A DNA stretch of 64,000 nt, from assembly GCA_907165275.2 (NCBI GenBank), contig OU015671.1, forward strand, positions 9,269,001 to 9,333,000, in the 5' to 3' direction. The translations under genes were made by a program, and so were the position numbers. Each line of letters begins with the position of its first letter. Within the stretch, counting starts at the first letter, position 1. This stretch comes from Zygaena filipendulae. Lineage: Eukaryota; Arthropoda; Insecta; Lepidoptera; Zygaenidae. The notes under the pieces were generated by a model. That model was not told where the DNA came from. It did no database searches and was given only the letters and a program-made list of their open reading frames with translations. Of this stretch, positions 1 to 9,641 are shown one piece after another.

Positions 1-293
1 GGATTTTGAAGTAGCCCAAAGATTGTTTCGTGCAGAGATATGTACCAACGCCGTCGAAACCTCCACTGAACCACAGACTGAACGCCGCTAACGCTCCAAA
101 CTTTAAACCCCACAATAACCCTCAGGGTTTTAAGTTTCAGAAACTTAGCATGAATACATTAACCTACTACATTTGGAATCTCTCTAAACTGAGGCGAAAA
201 TTTCAATAATCCCTAATCTAAGAACAAGGTTATCTCTTGTGTATTAATTGTGATATACATGTAAGTAGGTACATGCCATTAATTATTTATTAA

Positions 294-595
294 CTAGCTG
301 TTCCCCGCGGTTTCACCAGCATTAATTTCGGAGATCCCTCGGGAATCCCGGGATAAAAATACCCTTTTCTGCACCCTGACAACGTGTAGTATGCAACATT
401 AATGAAGTTTCACTCACGTAAATTTCGGAGTTCTCGCGGGAATTCCGACATTAAAAGTAGGCTATGTCTTTCTCTGTACCCCTGAAAACGTGCATGCCAA
501 ATTTCATCCAAATCCGTTCAGCCGTTTTGGCGTGATTGAGTAACAAACATCCAAACATCCACACTTTCACATTTATAATTTTAGTAGGAGTAGGA
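294..595 (-). mobile_element. Helitron-like element (HelA, Lep1-type)
   Basis: Read on the minus strand it runs from 5'-TCC to 3'-CTAG. A GC-rich hairpin sits just before the CTAG end and there is no target duplication beyond an A/T flank. These are the structural marks of non-autonomous Helitrons of the lepidopteran Lep1 type. This copy is longer than its ~190-bp relatives because the 3' module (hairpin plus CGGGAATTCCCG-like block) is present twice in degraded form. It has no coding capacity. Family assignment is from established knowledge of Helitron ends; no transposase is present in the window. Confidence 0.65.
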
Positions 596-1020
596 TTTCA
601 ATGAATTTACATAAAACCTTGAGAAATTAGGTACCTAAACCTTTCTCATAAATCACTCTATCTACATTGTTTTTTTGTTTGAAAGGGCATACTCCCAAAT
701 TGATTCCATTGTCACCAAGTCGAGATCTGATGATGGGATATTGGAGTAATCGAAGGAACTCTTCAATGTATTTGTGAAAACCGCATCAAAATAGAACGAC
801 GTGGCGGAGGACTTAGTTTTATAATATGTAGCGAAGTCTCTTGACAGTCTATTTAGTTATTTTAGGAGACGAGCTTAATTAGAATTATATAACCCAGTTT
901 CGAAATCGAATTTAATTATTCATCCCCGTACGCTATTGATTGTGGTAATGAGAGATGTTGAATTCCCGGCACAGAACCCGCAACCCGGTTTTAAAAGGTT
1001 TTTTTTTATATCCATCGTTA
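596..1020. other. unclassified stretch
   Basis: No coding pattern, tRNA or terminal inverted repeat recognised. A short part (about 640-840) resembles decayed Helitron internal sequence but cannot be delimited. Confidence 0.3.
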
Positions 1021-1107
1021 TTTTTTTTTATGTCATAGGGAGCAAACGGACAAGTGGTACACCTGATGGTAAGTGATTACCGCCGCCCATAGACATCTGT
1101 ATTACCA
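1021..1107 (-). mobile_element. SINE-1, 5'-truncated 3' end
   Basis: A T-run (poly-A on the minus strand) is followed by the tail also seen at 31.03, 44.2, 45.9 and 57.9 kb (key words: TGTCATAGGG, CAAACGG, CAAGTGGTACACCTGATGG). The full-length copy at 44.2 kb shows that this is a tRNA-derived SINE. This copy keeps only the 3' end, as expected from incomplete reverse transcription. Confidence 0.6.
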
Positions 1108-1210
1108 CATTCGTTCTGAACGGAGACCAAGAACAGTACAGAATTTAAAGTAAGTAAAATATACATTTAAGTCCATTAATTTAATACAAGACGACTAAAT
1201 TTTAATTTTT

Positions 1211-1466
1211 AGTCCGTCTTGTAGATTATGAAATACTATTAGATACGTTTTTTTTTTTCTTTTTTTACGTAATCAAAAAATAACGGAGATACATTGAACT
1301 CAAATTTCGTGTGTCGTCACACCTAGGTATACTTTATACTTAGTTATGACGTCGCGACCCCCCACTCCTAAACTTTGATGCGTTTTTATCTTAGTATTTT
1401 TTCAATAATTCGAAAAAGCAAAAAATACATGTCTGTTATTTTTTTACTATCTAACTGACGGATTAA
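1211..1466. mobile_element. MITE family Z, copy Z1
   Basis: The ends are inverted AGTCCGTC / GACGGATT. The interior has an AAAAATAACGG block and an imperfect pair of TGACGTCA-like palindromes (the second, at 1347-1353, reads TGACGTC). It shares a particular middle segment (CACACCTAGGTATACTTT) with copy Z7 at 51.7 kb, so Z1 and Z7 form one subfamily. No coding capacity. Confidence 0.6.
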
Positions 1467-1632
1467 ATATAATTTTGGTTTTTATATCTTCTCGTCATGG
1501 ACATTGTCTTCATAAGTGCCTTCAGTCGCAAAGTCACTTGCGCATGGCGACCCATGTTACATAATATACTATCACCTAGCGTGGTGACGCGTTGCCAGTC
1601 GCCAGTCTGACCCTTCGCATTTGATTTTTCAC

Positions 1633-1808
1633 ATCCAAAAATGAGAACGTGAGTTCTTTAAGCTTTCACGCCTTAACTACTAAACCGGTCATCGTTAAAT
1701 TTTGCATACACATTGTCAGTGGTATAGAAAAGGACACAAGGTAGGTTTAATCCCAGAATTCCTGCGGGAACTCCGAAATTAACGCGGGTGAAACAGCGGG
1801 GAACTGCT
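1633..1808 (+). mobile_element. Helitron-like fragment
   Basis: Matches the 3' half of the HelA/C type: the words TTTTGCATACACATTGTCA, GAATTCCTGCGGGAACTCC and a GCGGGTGAAAC hairpin arm. The terminal CTAG is decayed (CTGCTGA). Old copy. Confidence 0.45.
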
Positions 1809-2095
1809 GAGAACCGCTGCCCTAAACACGGGCATAACTTTGCGACACGACCTGTTTCGTCCTAAAATGTTAGTTAGCTGAAGTGTGGACATTAACAAGG
1901 TGAAATTCTCGGAGAGTCTGAGTTACCACCGCCGCTACCCTGTGGCGGGCCGGTGGTGTCCGCTCTACAAAATATGCTGCTCTGAAACCACTTACCTATT
2001 AATACATACTAACGCTTCATCCGATGTCTGTTTATACGATACGATACGACATCTTTGACTTTAGTTTTTGTAGTAAAAAAAAATCTGACAGCAGT
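1809..2095. other. unclassified stretch
   Basis: I see no gene or repeat boundary here. A short GC-rich piece near 1925-1965 has no recognisable motif. Confidence 0.3.
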
Positions 2096-2098
2096 AAC

Positions 2099-2172
2099 TG
2101 CGCCGTTGGTGTAGTGATTAACGAACCTAACAACTTCGCCAGGCGTCGTGGGTTCGATTCCCGTATCAGCGT
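2099..2172 (+). mobile_element. tRNA-like SINE head
   Basis: Contains an A-box-like stretch (TTGGTGTAGTGATTAAC) and a clear B box (GGTTCGATTCC) spaced as in a tRNA gene, the internal RNA polymerase III promoter of tRNA-derived SINEs. It cannot be folded into a full tRNA cloverleaf with a CCA-accepting stem, so a working tRNA gene is unlikely. It abuts Helitron-like sequence on the right. Confidence 0.45.
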
Positions 2173-2201
2173 TAATTTTTGTGATAGCATCTACACTAAT
2201 A

Positions 2202-2373
2202 CTAACTGTCCTCCGTAATTCCGGATTACAATATAGCCTATGTTACTCAGGGATAATGTAGCTCTCTAATGGTGAAAGAATTTTTGAAATCAATCCAGTA
2301 GTTTTTGAGTTAAATCGTAACAAACAAACAAACAAACATAATATTAAATCCTTCCTCTTTATAATATTAGTAA
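2202..2373 (-). mobile_element. Helitron-like element (HelC type, decayed)
   Basis: On the minus strand it begins with a TACTAATATTATAAA-type 5' end, contains a (GTTT)n run and ends in a decayed terminus. Its internal words (GGATTACAATATAGCC, GGTGAAAGAATTTTT) match part of the element at 61605-61949. Confidence 0.45.
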
Positions 2374-2940
2374 AGAAAACGAAACGTCTCAGAGCATGAC
2401 AGGAAAATCAATGTTACGTCACGAATTGTATTCAGAATTTTCGGGACAGACTTTTAACTCAACAAGAAGTTTCAAACTTTTTTTTACGACATACGTATAC
2501 GTATTTGTCTCTCGGAAAAGCTTCCATCCCAAAATCAAGGATACTCGTTGAGTATAAAAACGCCTTTCCAGGACTTACATCCCCGAAACTTCGTCGTACC
2601 CCGTTTCCTTATAAATTCATGAAACTGAAAATTTATGAAGACTCGAGTGGCTTAGCGCGGGCCAGCGAGCTTCCAAACTTGAGGCTTGACCTGCCACATC
2701 CGTCGTAAGCTGTGGACAATAGATAAATGTGAAAGTTGGCGAAGAAATTTTTTGTCAAGAAAACAGGGGAAAATTGCTAATTTTACTTACTTAGTCGATG
2801 TTGGTTGGATTCTCTCCCCTTGATGGAATTATAAATGGTGTTTCACAAACTTGCATCGATATATAGGATGTTTACCGCAAGCGAGTGAGTATACGATTTT
2901 ATTCTCAAATATTTAAAAAAATATAACATTATTTTTTCAG
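2374..2940. other. unclassified stretch
   Basis: An open frame of 67 codons exists at 2505-2708 on the plus strand. It matches nothing I recognise and has no clear start context. No repeat ends seen. Confidence 0.25.
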
Positions 2941-3064
2941 CACTGACAGATCATACCGAAAGGGTTATTCAACGCCCCGTTCCGTTGTGTATTGATACTG
3001 ATGCGCCGACAAATCAAATGTACCTAAAGGTCATTGATCCGCATTTGTCTATGATCTGTCAGTG
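2941..3064. mobile_element. small MITE with CACTGACAGATCAT ends
   Basis: The two ends are perfect inverted repeats of CACTGACAGATCAT over 124 bp. No protein is encoded. Flanking T-rich sequence hides any target duplication, so the superfamily is open. Confidence 0.5.
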
Positions 3065-3160
3065 TTTTTTTAAATAATACTTTTTATTAGTAAGCAATAT
3101 TACATAGTTGTCATCGAGAGCTTGAGTATTATCTCGTTTCAACTTACATTCTGTATTATA

Positions 3161-3390
3161 CTAGCTGTCCCCCGCGATTTCATCCGCGGTAATTTCGGAG
3201 TTCCCGCGGAGGTTGCGGGAAAAAAGTACTCTATGTCCTTCAGTTCCCGAGGGAATTCCGGGATAAAAACTATCCTATCTTTTAAGTTGGACCATATTAT
3301 AAACGGTTGCAAAATTTTATCAAAATTCGTTCAGTAGTTTCGGAGTCCATCGCGGACAAACAACGTGACACGTGATTTATATATATTAGA
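3161..3390 (-). mobile_element. Helitron-like HelB, first unit of a tandem pair
   Basis: The 230-bp element has 5'-TCTAATATATATAAATCACG and 3'-CTAG on the minus strand, with a CCGCGGATGAAATCGCGG hairpin before the CTAG. Internal words (TTGGACCATATTATAAA, GACTCCGAAACTACTGAAC) define the HelB subfamily seen again at 9.9, 11.1, 29.3, 55.2 and 62.2 kb. Its right end joins the next copy with no base between them. Confidence 0.7.
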
Positions 3391-3620
3391 CTAGCTGTCC
3401 CCCGCGATTTCATCTGCGGTAATTTCGGAGTTCCCGCGGAGGTTGCGGGAAAAAAATTCTCTATGTCTTTCAGTTCCCGAGGGGATCCCGGGATAAAAAC
3501 TATCTTATCTTTTAAGTTGGATCATATTATAAATGGTTGCAAAATTTTATCAAAATCGGTTCAGTAGTTTCGGAGTCCATCGCGGACAAACAACGTGACA
3601 CGTGATTTATATATATTAGA
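3391..3620 (-). mobile_element. Helitron-like HelB, second unit of a tandem pair
   Basis: Same length (230 bp) and orientation as the unit immediately to the left, differing by a handful of substitutions. The pair as a whole is flanked by A (3160) and T (3621), the A-T dinucleotide target of Helitrons. The dimer may therefore have arrived as one insertion or by insertion of one unit exactly at the end of another. Confidence 0.7.
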
Positions 3621-3664
3621 TAGATAAGAAGATAAGATAATACAATACAGACTCAAATCAAGTA

Positions 3665-4054
3665 ATGATTATCATGTTATCATACGGTTTTTATAATATT
3701 GCTATTCTGTATGTGGGTCGTATTGATAATAAACAAAAAAAATCTCTTTTCTCAACTTTTTTATTAATCAATCATCTCTTCGAGAAGAATAAATTTCACT
3801 TCGCTAAACAGTATTATCAAAATGAGTTTGACGACTTCGTCACGCAGGCAAGCAGCCATCATTCTCACATGCAGTTGTTAAGTATAATATCAGTTCACAA
3901 ATGGTTTTTCGGTTTAGCCCTTTTAAAAGACACCATCCATCCACCATCGGATTCAGAAAATGTACCGTGTAATGTTCAACCATTACGCAACGGAGAGCAA
4001 ATTGAGATGAACACGGAGGAGGAGCACGTAAATTTTACAGTCCGAAAGCAGTAA
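3665..4054 (+). CDS. possible coding region or terminal exon, unknown product
   Basis: An open frame of 129 codons ends in TAA. The first half is hydrophobic and lysine/phenylalanine-rich, as expected of chance AT-rich reading. The last ~70 codons have a more protein-like make-up with an acidic tail (residues 90-129: PPSDSENVP, QIEMNTEEEH). An AG dinucleotide at 3846-3847 or 3804-3805 could serve as a splice acceptor. I recognise no family. It could be a terminal exon of a host gene, a decayed TE piece or chance. Confidence 0.22.
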   Translation: MIIMLSYGFYNIAILYVGRIDNKQKKSLFSTFLLINHLFEKNKFHFAKQYYQNEFDDFVTQASSHHSHMQLLSIISVHKWFFGLALLKDTIHPPSDSENVPCNVQPLRNGEQIEMNTEEEHVNFTVRKQ

Positions 4055-4728
4055 AACAAAGAAAAAGTAACGACAGCTTTCACCTGTCCGACATAGAGTA
4101 GGTTATTGGGTTACAGACGCGACAGTAGGCATGTTTTAACGAACATCCAGATATTCGTGTCGGTTGATTTCCACAAAACTGGGGCGGATAAGCTATCATT
4201 ATTTGCCCATAGCTCTCTTCTCTTCTCTCAAAAAAAGGTTTTACAGCCTCTATATCAGCTTCACTTGTAACTAACACAGTAAAAGTCAGTCAAAAGTAAA
4301 TTTAAACCTACTTATTTTTTATGCTAGAGGTGTGGCCGGCGTGTGGCCAATTTTGCTCATATGCCTAACGCCTCGATGAGAATCTATGTTATAATGAGTG
4401 TACTGGTATTCAAGTTATATTCCAATATTTTATAATTTCATTGTAAATTTACTATTACAAGTATGTTGCACAATGCACGTTGATAACTTTTAATTTTAAT
4501 TTTAATAGCTTAGATATATTTCAAGAGTTATTATGTAACCTACGAAATAAAAATAAATAAATTCTGAATTATAAAATTCTAAATTCAACGTAGATTGTAA
4601 AATAAACAGTATATTGCTCAGCTGTTGTATAGGGCGTCTGATTCCGTAGGAAGTATTGTGCCAATGTTTTTTTTTTAAGATCTCTAATTAGTCTACATTT
4701 TTTGTATTGCCTAGTAGTTTGGTTGCGT
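4055..4728. other. unclassified stretch
   Basis: Minus-strand codons 4080-4277 stay open for 65 residues (including FFERREESYGQ) but match nothing I know. The rest is AT-rich, with a TTTTAATTTTAATTTTAAT run near 4490. No repeat ends. Confidence 0.25.
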
Positions 4729-4930
4729 ACAGTGGACCCCGGTAATCCGAAAAACGTTTCGCAGGGCAGTGTCGGACTATCGCATTTGTTCAGAATTTTT
4801 GAAAAACAGTAGGTACTTGTAATCCGACATACATAAGTGATAGGTATTCGACCTGCTCATACTCTTCAAACAAATCTCTAAAGTTCGCTTTACGTTCATA
4901 TATTTACTATTCACCGATATATTGCGATAA
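4729..4930. mobile_element. pogo/Tigger-like terminal fragment
   Basis: A TA dinucleotide is followed by CAGTGGACCCCGGTAATCCG, the terminal pattern of pogo/Tigger-type Tc1/mariner elements. A related inner word, TAATCCGACA, occurs at about 4820. No matching right end or transposase is seen, so the element is truncated or decayed. Confidence 0.4.
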
Positions 4931-5089
4931 TGCGGAGGCCATTGTAAGGCTAATTATCATGGTGTAAGTACACTTACTATTGTTTTATACAATGTAGATA
5001 GGTTTGAATAAGCAATTAGTTTTGTACTTACCTAATTATTAGTACCTAACTAACTTTGTATCAACACCATGTTCCTTTTTGTTTTGGTT

Positions 5090-5142
5090 AATAAATAAAT
5101 AAATAAATAATAAAATAAATAAATAAAATAAATAAATAAATA
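5090..5142. repeat. (AAAT)n microsatellite
   Basis: Imperfect AAATAAAT repeats. Such runs often mark the 3' tail of lepidopteran LINEs, and a plausible LINE-tail stretch (GGTTAATAAATAAAT) leads into it. Confidence 0.7.
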
Positions 5143-5249
5143 TATAGGCAATCAAAACGGTGCTTGGATTTAAACCCGATAAAAGGCCGTATAATTGCCG
5201 GTGGATTGCTCATCTATATTCAACAAAAAACAGATCGATATTCAGTTGT

Positions 5250-5375
5250 TTTGTTTTATTTATTTTATTTATTTATTTATTCTTTATTGCACAGTGTGTA
5301 CAAATGGCGAACTTAATGCCTTGCGGCATTCTCTACCAGTTAACCATTGGGTAGACAGAGAGATATAGAAGATGG
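5250..5375 (-). mobile_element. LINE/SINE 3' end
   Basis: A (TTTA)n run is followed by TTTATTGCAC..GTACAAATGGCGAACTTAATGCC..GGCATTCTCTACCAGTTAACC. The same arrangement occurs at 47965-48060. The run is the tail of an element lying on the minus strand; the body is lost. Superfamily not determinable here. Confidence 0.45.
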
Positions 5376-5885
5376 GGTGTGCAAACAAAACAATAATTAA
5401 TAACTAAAACATAAAGATGCAATTTACTCACAATACTTACGTAGTATAACACATGCATATCCTACACATGCCGACACAATAAAATACATACACACATAGT
5501 TACATATAGTATATATATATACACACACATACACATACCATATATACATACATTCCAGAGTCATACGGCAGTTACAGCAAAAGATTTTGTTTTGTTTCCG
5601 TTATACATACGATCGAAAAACCTCGGTATTATTTCTTTTTTTTAATGAATGAATAATATGAAAATTCATCGACTTTCCCTATGAAGCTATGATAATACCG
5701 CAACGCCGCAGATGTGAAAACAATAAATTCGATGTGCATTCGATTTGTTGATATAATTTATGTATTTATTGTAGGTATTTGTTTATTCGCAACCAACTGA
5801 TCCGTGGTGATTAATAACTATTGATGCTTAAATACTTTATGCTAATAAGAACGCTCATGTTTTATGGAACGGCATGGAAATTAGG
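5376..5885. other. unclassified stretch with TA/CA simple repeat
   Basis: A run of TA and CA dinucleotides spans about 5500-5550. Otherwise nothing recognised. Confidence 0.3.
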
Positions 5886-6245
5886 TATACAACGTATTAA
5901 TGAATTAACTGAAAACTAGAAAGTAGTTTGCTCAGAATCGACTAGCGAATCGATTGCACTGCGTTTTAATATGGGTTATATTTTTTTCATTTTTACTAGC
6001 CCATGTCTAAATTATTTATAATACAATAGTTGGCGCGTACGCCGCCCGCAGAAATAAGTTCGAACCGGTCGCGGTAGGCGCGGACGTAGCGCTTGGAATT
6101 TTGTAGATAGGTGACCTCCAAACTAATGTTGAATAACTTTTAAAGTATAAATTTTTTCAACATAAAATATATTTTAATCATATTATTGTTTGTTTTTTAA
6201 ATGAGGTGCATCAGGTTTTAAGTTAATTCATTAACACATTGTATA
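5886..6245 (+). mobile_element. MITE family X, copy X1 (full length)
   Basis: The ends are inverted repeats of about 30 bp (outer word TATACAACGT-TTAATG; the inner part contains the near-palindrome TTAATGAATTAA). The interior has a conserved block with GGCGCGTACGCCGCCCGCAG and a tail TAAAATATATTTTAATCAT. It is ~360 bp and non-coding. Terminal TATA/TATA suggests a TA or TATA target, but the exact duplication is hidden by the palindromic ends. Confidence 0.65.
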
Positions 6246-6446
6246 ATTTGGCAAATGTATAATATGTCGCATCTGTTTTTATAGTTTCATATTTATTCTC
6301 TATCGACTGAGTTCGCTTCTGATTCCGCAACGCTTGAAATAAAAGATTCATGTCGGATAGGTACCGCAAGCACAAATATATATTACATAGATACCAATTC
6401 CTGTTTTATTGTTCCTCTTCTGAGTATATTGTGTCTTGTCTTGTAA
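6246..6446. other. unclassified stretch
   Basis: Short AT-rich spacer between X1 and a Helitron copy. Nothing recognised. Confidence 0.3.
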
Positions 6447-6633
6447 TCCTACTAATATTATAAATGTGAAAGTGTGGATGTTTGGATGTTTGTTACTCAA
6501 TCACGCGTAAACGGCTGAACGGATTTGAATGAAATTTAGCATGCACGTTGTCAGGGGTACAGAGAAGGACATAGAGTAGTTTTTATTGCGGGATTCCCGC
6601 AGGAACTCCTAGATTATCGCGGGGCATAGCTAG
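6447..6633 (+). mobile_element. Helitron-like HelA, clean 187-bp copy
   Basis: Starts TCCTACTAATATTATAAATG directly after an A and ends CTAG directly before a T. This copy shows the boundaries of the family best. Internal words are TGGATGTTTGGATGTTTG, AACGGCTGAACGGATTTGAATG and ACGTTGTCAGGGGTACAGAG. The 3' hairpin is partly decayed (ATTATCGCGGGG). Confidence 0.75.
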
Positions 6634-6712
6634 TATCTATTATATGTTGCACTTAACACAATATTGTGTATAACAGAGTCGTATATTTTGCGTTCATACA
6701 TGAGTTTCACAT

Positions 6713-7022
6713 AATAGGGATGTCGACGACTTTTGAAAATAGAAAAATAAATTCTAATTAGTCCGTCAGTTATAAAATAGAAAAACAGTAGACACGTTTT
6801 TTTTGCTTTTTCAAATAAATCAAAACATATATGTACAAAGATAAAGCGCATTAAAGTTTAGCTCGTGACGTCACTAACCGCTACAAACCGCCATACAAAC
6901 TGTACCGGTTAGTGACGTCACGCGAAATTCCAACTGAATGTAAATCGTCGTTATTTTTTGATTACGTAAAAAAAGAAAAAGAAAAAATACGTGTCCAATA
7001 TTTTTTATTGATCTACAAATAA
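6713..7022 (+). mobile_element. MITE family Z, copy Z2
   Basis: The left end AATAGGGATGTCGAC..TTTTGAAAAT precedes the common AGTCCGTCAGTTA (6760). Two perfect TGACGTCA octamers lie at 6866-6873 and 6913-6920 in inverted surroundings (CGGTTAGTGACGTCA and its complement). The right end is truncated after ACGTGTCCAATATTTTTTA. Confidence 0.6.
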
Positions 7023-7381
7023 CATCTGGGTTAAGTGATGCCTTGCAAAAATCAGTTGTTTCGGATTGCATTTGTTTTTTAAATATCATAATAACGTATA
7101 AAATAAAAATTGCGTTCTTACAATTCACCCGATTACGATAAAACATTGTTCGAATGTTGTGCGCGTCCTTTCGAAGGTTGCCGATTAAAAAAGGTAGTGC
7201 TACTTTACTGTTAAACAAATACTATATAGGTAATTCATATATTAACTAAAAATGAATGATAATTCTTTTCTTGAATACCTATTAATAGAATTTTTAAATA
7301 CACAACAATTTAACTGTCATAACTTTTCCTTGTGTAAAACCAGACTGTAATTATAGCTAAATAAATATAACATCACAAACA
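7023..7381. other. unclassified stretch
   Basis: AT-rich. The minus-strand open frame over 6874-7218 is an artefact of element Z2 and its flank. Nothing else recognised. Confidence 0.3.
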
Positions 7382-7594
7382 GGGCCCTTATTCACTATGG
7401 CCATAAGACGCCGCAAAAACCTTCTTTCCCTCGTAATCAAAGTAGTTTTACTGCAAAAAAATACATTTACAACGTTTCTTATGGCATAAAGAATAATAAT
7501 TTCTAATATTTTGACATCTAGAACGTTTGGAAATGTGTTTTTGGGACACGCGTTATGGGCAAGTAATGTTGTTGGTTATAGTGAATAAGGGCCC
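7382..7594. mobile_element. MITE with GGGCCCTTATTCACTAT ends
   Basis: A 17-bp perfect terminal inverted repeat bounds a 213-bp non-coding element. A second, truncated copy in reverse lies at 26694-26760. Target duplication not clear. Confidence 0.6.
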
Positions 7595-7930
7595 GGAACA
7601 GAAAAACTGTGTACCTGCCTACCATCACGGTAAAAATAAGTAGGCAGTATTATAACTCGGCGGTATCCTTGAAATAAATGCCTACGTATTACATGCGATA
7701 GGGCTGCCCGCCTCCAGCATTTTAATTACATCTGCCTACTTTGTGTTTCCATTTAGTTTTGTGATTGTAAATATACTTTTTTGTATATAAAAAAATATTA
7801 AATACTTTGTGAATTGAATAGGAAGTGTTCAATAAAAATGCGTGTTGTTTTTTGATTGGTAGATTTATGCACAATATATCCTACTCGTCATAATAAATAT
7901 GTGCTTGAACTTATTTTTAGTAAAAAAACA
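7595..7930. other. unclassified stretch
   Basis: No gene or repeat boundary recognised. Confidence 0.3.
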
Positions 7931-7933
7931 CGC

Positions 7934-8240
7934 AATAGGGATGTGGTCTACTTTTGAAAATCAAAATTCTAATCAGTCCGTCAGTTAGAAAATAAAAAAA
8001 TAATAGACACGTATTTTTTGCTTTTTTAAATAAATTAAAATATACAGAGATAAAGCGCATTAAAGTTTAGGATGAGGAGGTCGTGACGTCACTAACCGCA
8101 AAACGGCCATACAAACTGTCAGAATAGTGACGTCACGCGAAATTTCAACTCAATATATCGCCGTTATTTTTTGATTACGTAAAAAAAGAAAAAATACGTG
8201 TCCAATATTTTTTAATAGTCTACAAGACAGACTAAAAAAT
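7934..8240 (+). mobile_element. MITE family Z, copy Z3
   Basis: Same layout as Z2: AATAGGGATGT left end, AGTCCGTCAGTTAG at 7975, and perfect TGACGTCA octamers at 8084-8091 and 8128-8135. Unlike Z2 it retains the right inner end (GACAGACTAAA). Confidence 0.65.
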
Positions 8241-8660
8241 AAAAATTAGTCAACATGCCCATTATTGTTAAAAAAACAAAACACCGTCCGTTCGTCACTG
8301 CGGCCACGCGGCACAGTCGCGACTGTCTGCATTCGGAGCGCACGCAAAGATCGAGGCGCGTAGGTATAGGTAGCTCGCGCTTCGTCCGTTTGTATAAAAG
8401 TACTCTGTGGTTTGCAGTGGCGAAGATACCATAGAAGCCGATTCCCACCGGCTTCCCTTCAGAAGTTGGGAACACAACCACTCTCTCTACCGTAATTTAG
8501 AAATGGCACAATCAGACATTTTTGTAGGAAGTATTTCAGTAGAATCTACTGAAATACTACAAAAATTATCTCTACTGAGTAGGAAACATTACAAAACGCC
8601 TAAACTATCAACAAAATTTGCTCTTCAACAAAAAATTGTCATAAAATAAGCCGCTGGCGC
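8241..8660 (+). promoter_or_regulatory. possible TATA promoter and small open frame
   Basis: A GC-rich block (8286-8385) is followed by TATAAAAG at 8394-8401 and, ~22 bp on, TTTGCAGTGG, which resembles an arthropod initiator. An ATG at 8503 opens a 48-codon frame ending at 8649. A good splice-donor-like GCGGTAAGTAA lies at ~8847. These parts fit a promoter with a 5' exon, but each also occurs by chance, and the block could be part of an uncharacterised repeat. A hairpin with 11-bp arms (ATTTCAGTAGA) lies at 8534-8556. Confidence 0.22.
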
Positions 8661-9240
8661 GATCGGCTTTTTGGCGGTTAAACTTCCATACAAAATAATG
8701 CCGTGACGTCACATCAAGATCGCAGGCAGCCGGCTAAAGTAGCTACTATGGCAAGCCGCTGCAAATCGAGTTACTCCCTCCGTCTCGCTCACATGCATGC
8801 ATAGTGAAAGCAGTTACGCAGACGTGCGTTGAAATTAGGTGTTTGCGGTAAGTAAATAGTTTAATAAGTTGAAATTACTTTAAATTAATATTTATAGTAG
8901 GTACCAAATAGATTTCCGGGTTGCCTCTCTCAATATTTCACCCTTCGCCATTGGTGGTTTGTATGAAGTTGGAATACTGCATACTTATTTTTACCGTGCC
9001 ACCATACTCAGCTTAAATCGAGGCACTCGAAATAAGTACGGGATTATACAGACGATAAAGCGGAGCGATGCTATGTAAAGCGGTGTCGTTGGAGCCATAA
9101 ATAAGTCACGATTATCAATAGCTTATTCATGTGGGCTCAACTAGATCCGGGGATGAAATGGAATAGGATGTTTCCCGGGGTTCTTGCTTAAATAGGATTA
9201 AATGGTGCGGTCGGGCTTAGATTAGTCATTGACAGCGGCC
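8661..9240. other. unclassified stretch with one more TGACGTCA
   Basis: A TGACGTCA octamer at 8704-8711 lies outside any Z element. The stretch ACTCCCTCCGTCTCGCTCAC (near 8772) is the kind of GC-rich word found in lepidopteran interspersed repeats. No boundaries seen. Confidence 0.3.
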
Positions 9241-9246
9241 CAGCTG

Positions 9247-9404
9247 ATTCATTGATAACTCTGATTGGGTCATGTTGGTTTCAACTAAACTTTTCGAGTT
9301 GGAGTACAAAGGAGAAGCAATTTGGCGTATTGCGTGTGATTTTGCTCCGGCTTACCCCTTGGCCACAGTCTCTGCGGCGGCGGCGGCGGCAAAAACAGCC
9401 CTCG
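9247..9404 (+). pseudogene. coding-like fragment, left part (split by MITE P1)
   Basis: An open frame without stops runs about 52 codons from ~9247 to the left end of MITE P1. It includes an alanine run encoded by GCG repeats (residues ..TVSAAAAAAKTAL). The frame resumes on the far side of the MITE at 9645. I recognise no family. Candidate for a host exon or an old TE protein. Confidence 0.35.
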
Positions 9405-9641
9405 CGGCCGCACTCAGAGTCAACTTTAATGATTACTTAGTTAAGTATAGATTTTTAAAACAAAACTGCCGCAATGAGAGACGTTCAGTAAATTAATGTT
9501 AATTGGCATTTAATAAGATGTAACTTAATTAGTTAAATGCCAATTAACAATAATTTATTGAACTTGGCTGATTGCGGCAGTTTTGTTTTAAAAATCTATG
9601 ATTTACTAAGTAACCATTAAAGTCGACTCTGAGTGCGGCAG
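9405..9641. mobile_element. palindromic MITE family P, copy P1
   Basis: A 237-bp near-perfect foldback. Both arms carry GCACTCAGAGT, TTAAGTATAGATTTTTAAAA and ACTGCCGCAATGAGAGACG-type words in mirror order. It is flanked by TCG / TAG, an imperfect 3-bp duplication. It has the same length as copy P2 inside the LTR element and sits in the middle of a coding-like stretch. Confidence 0.75.

Noticed and set aside
2099..2172. A functional tRNA gene
   Set aside because: A and B boxes are present but I cannot form a full acceptor stem and anticodon arm; it fits a SINE head better.
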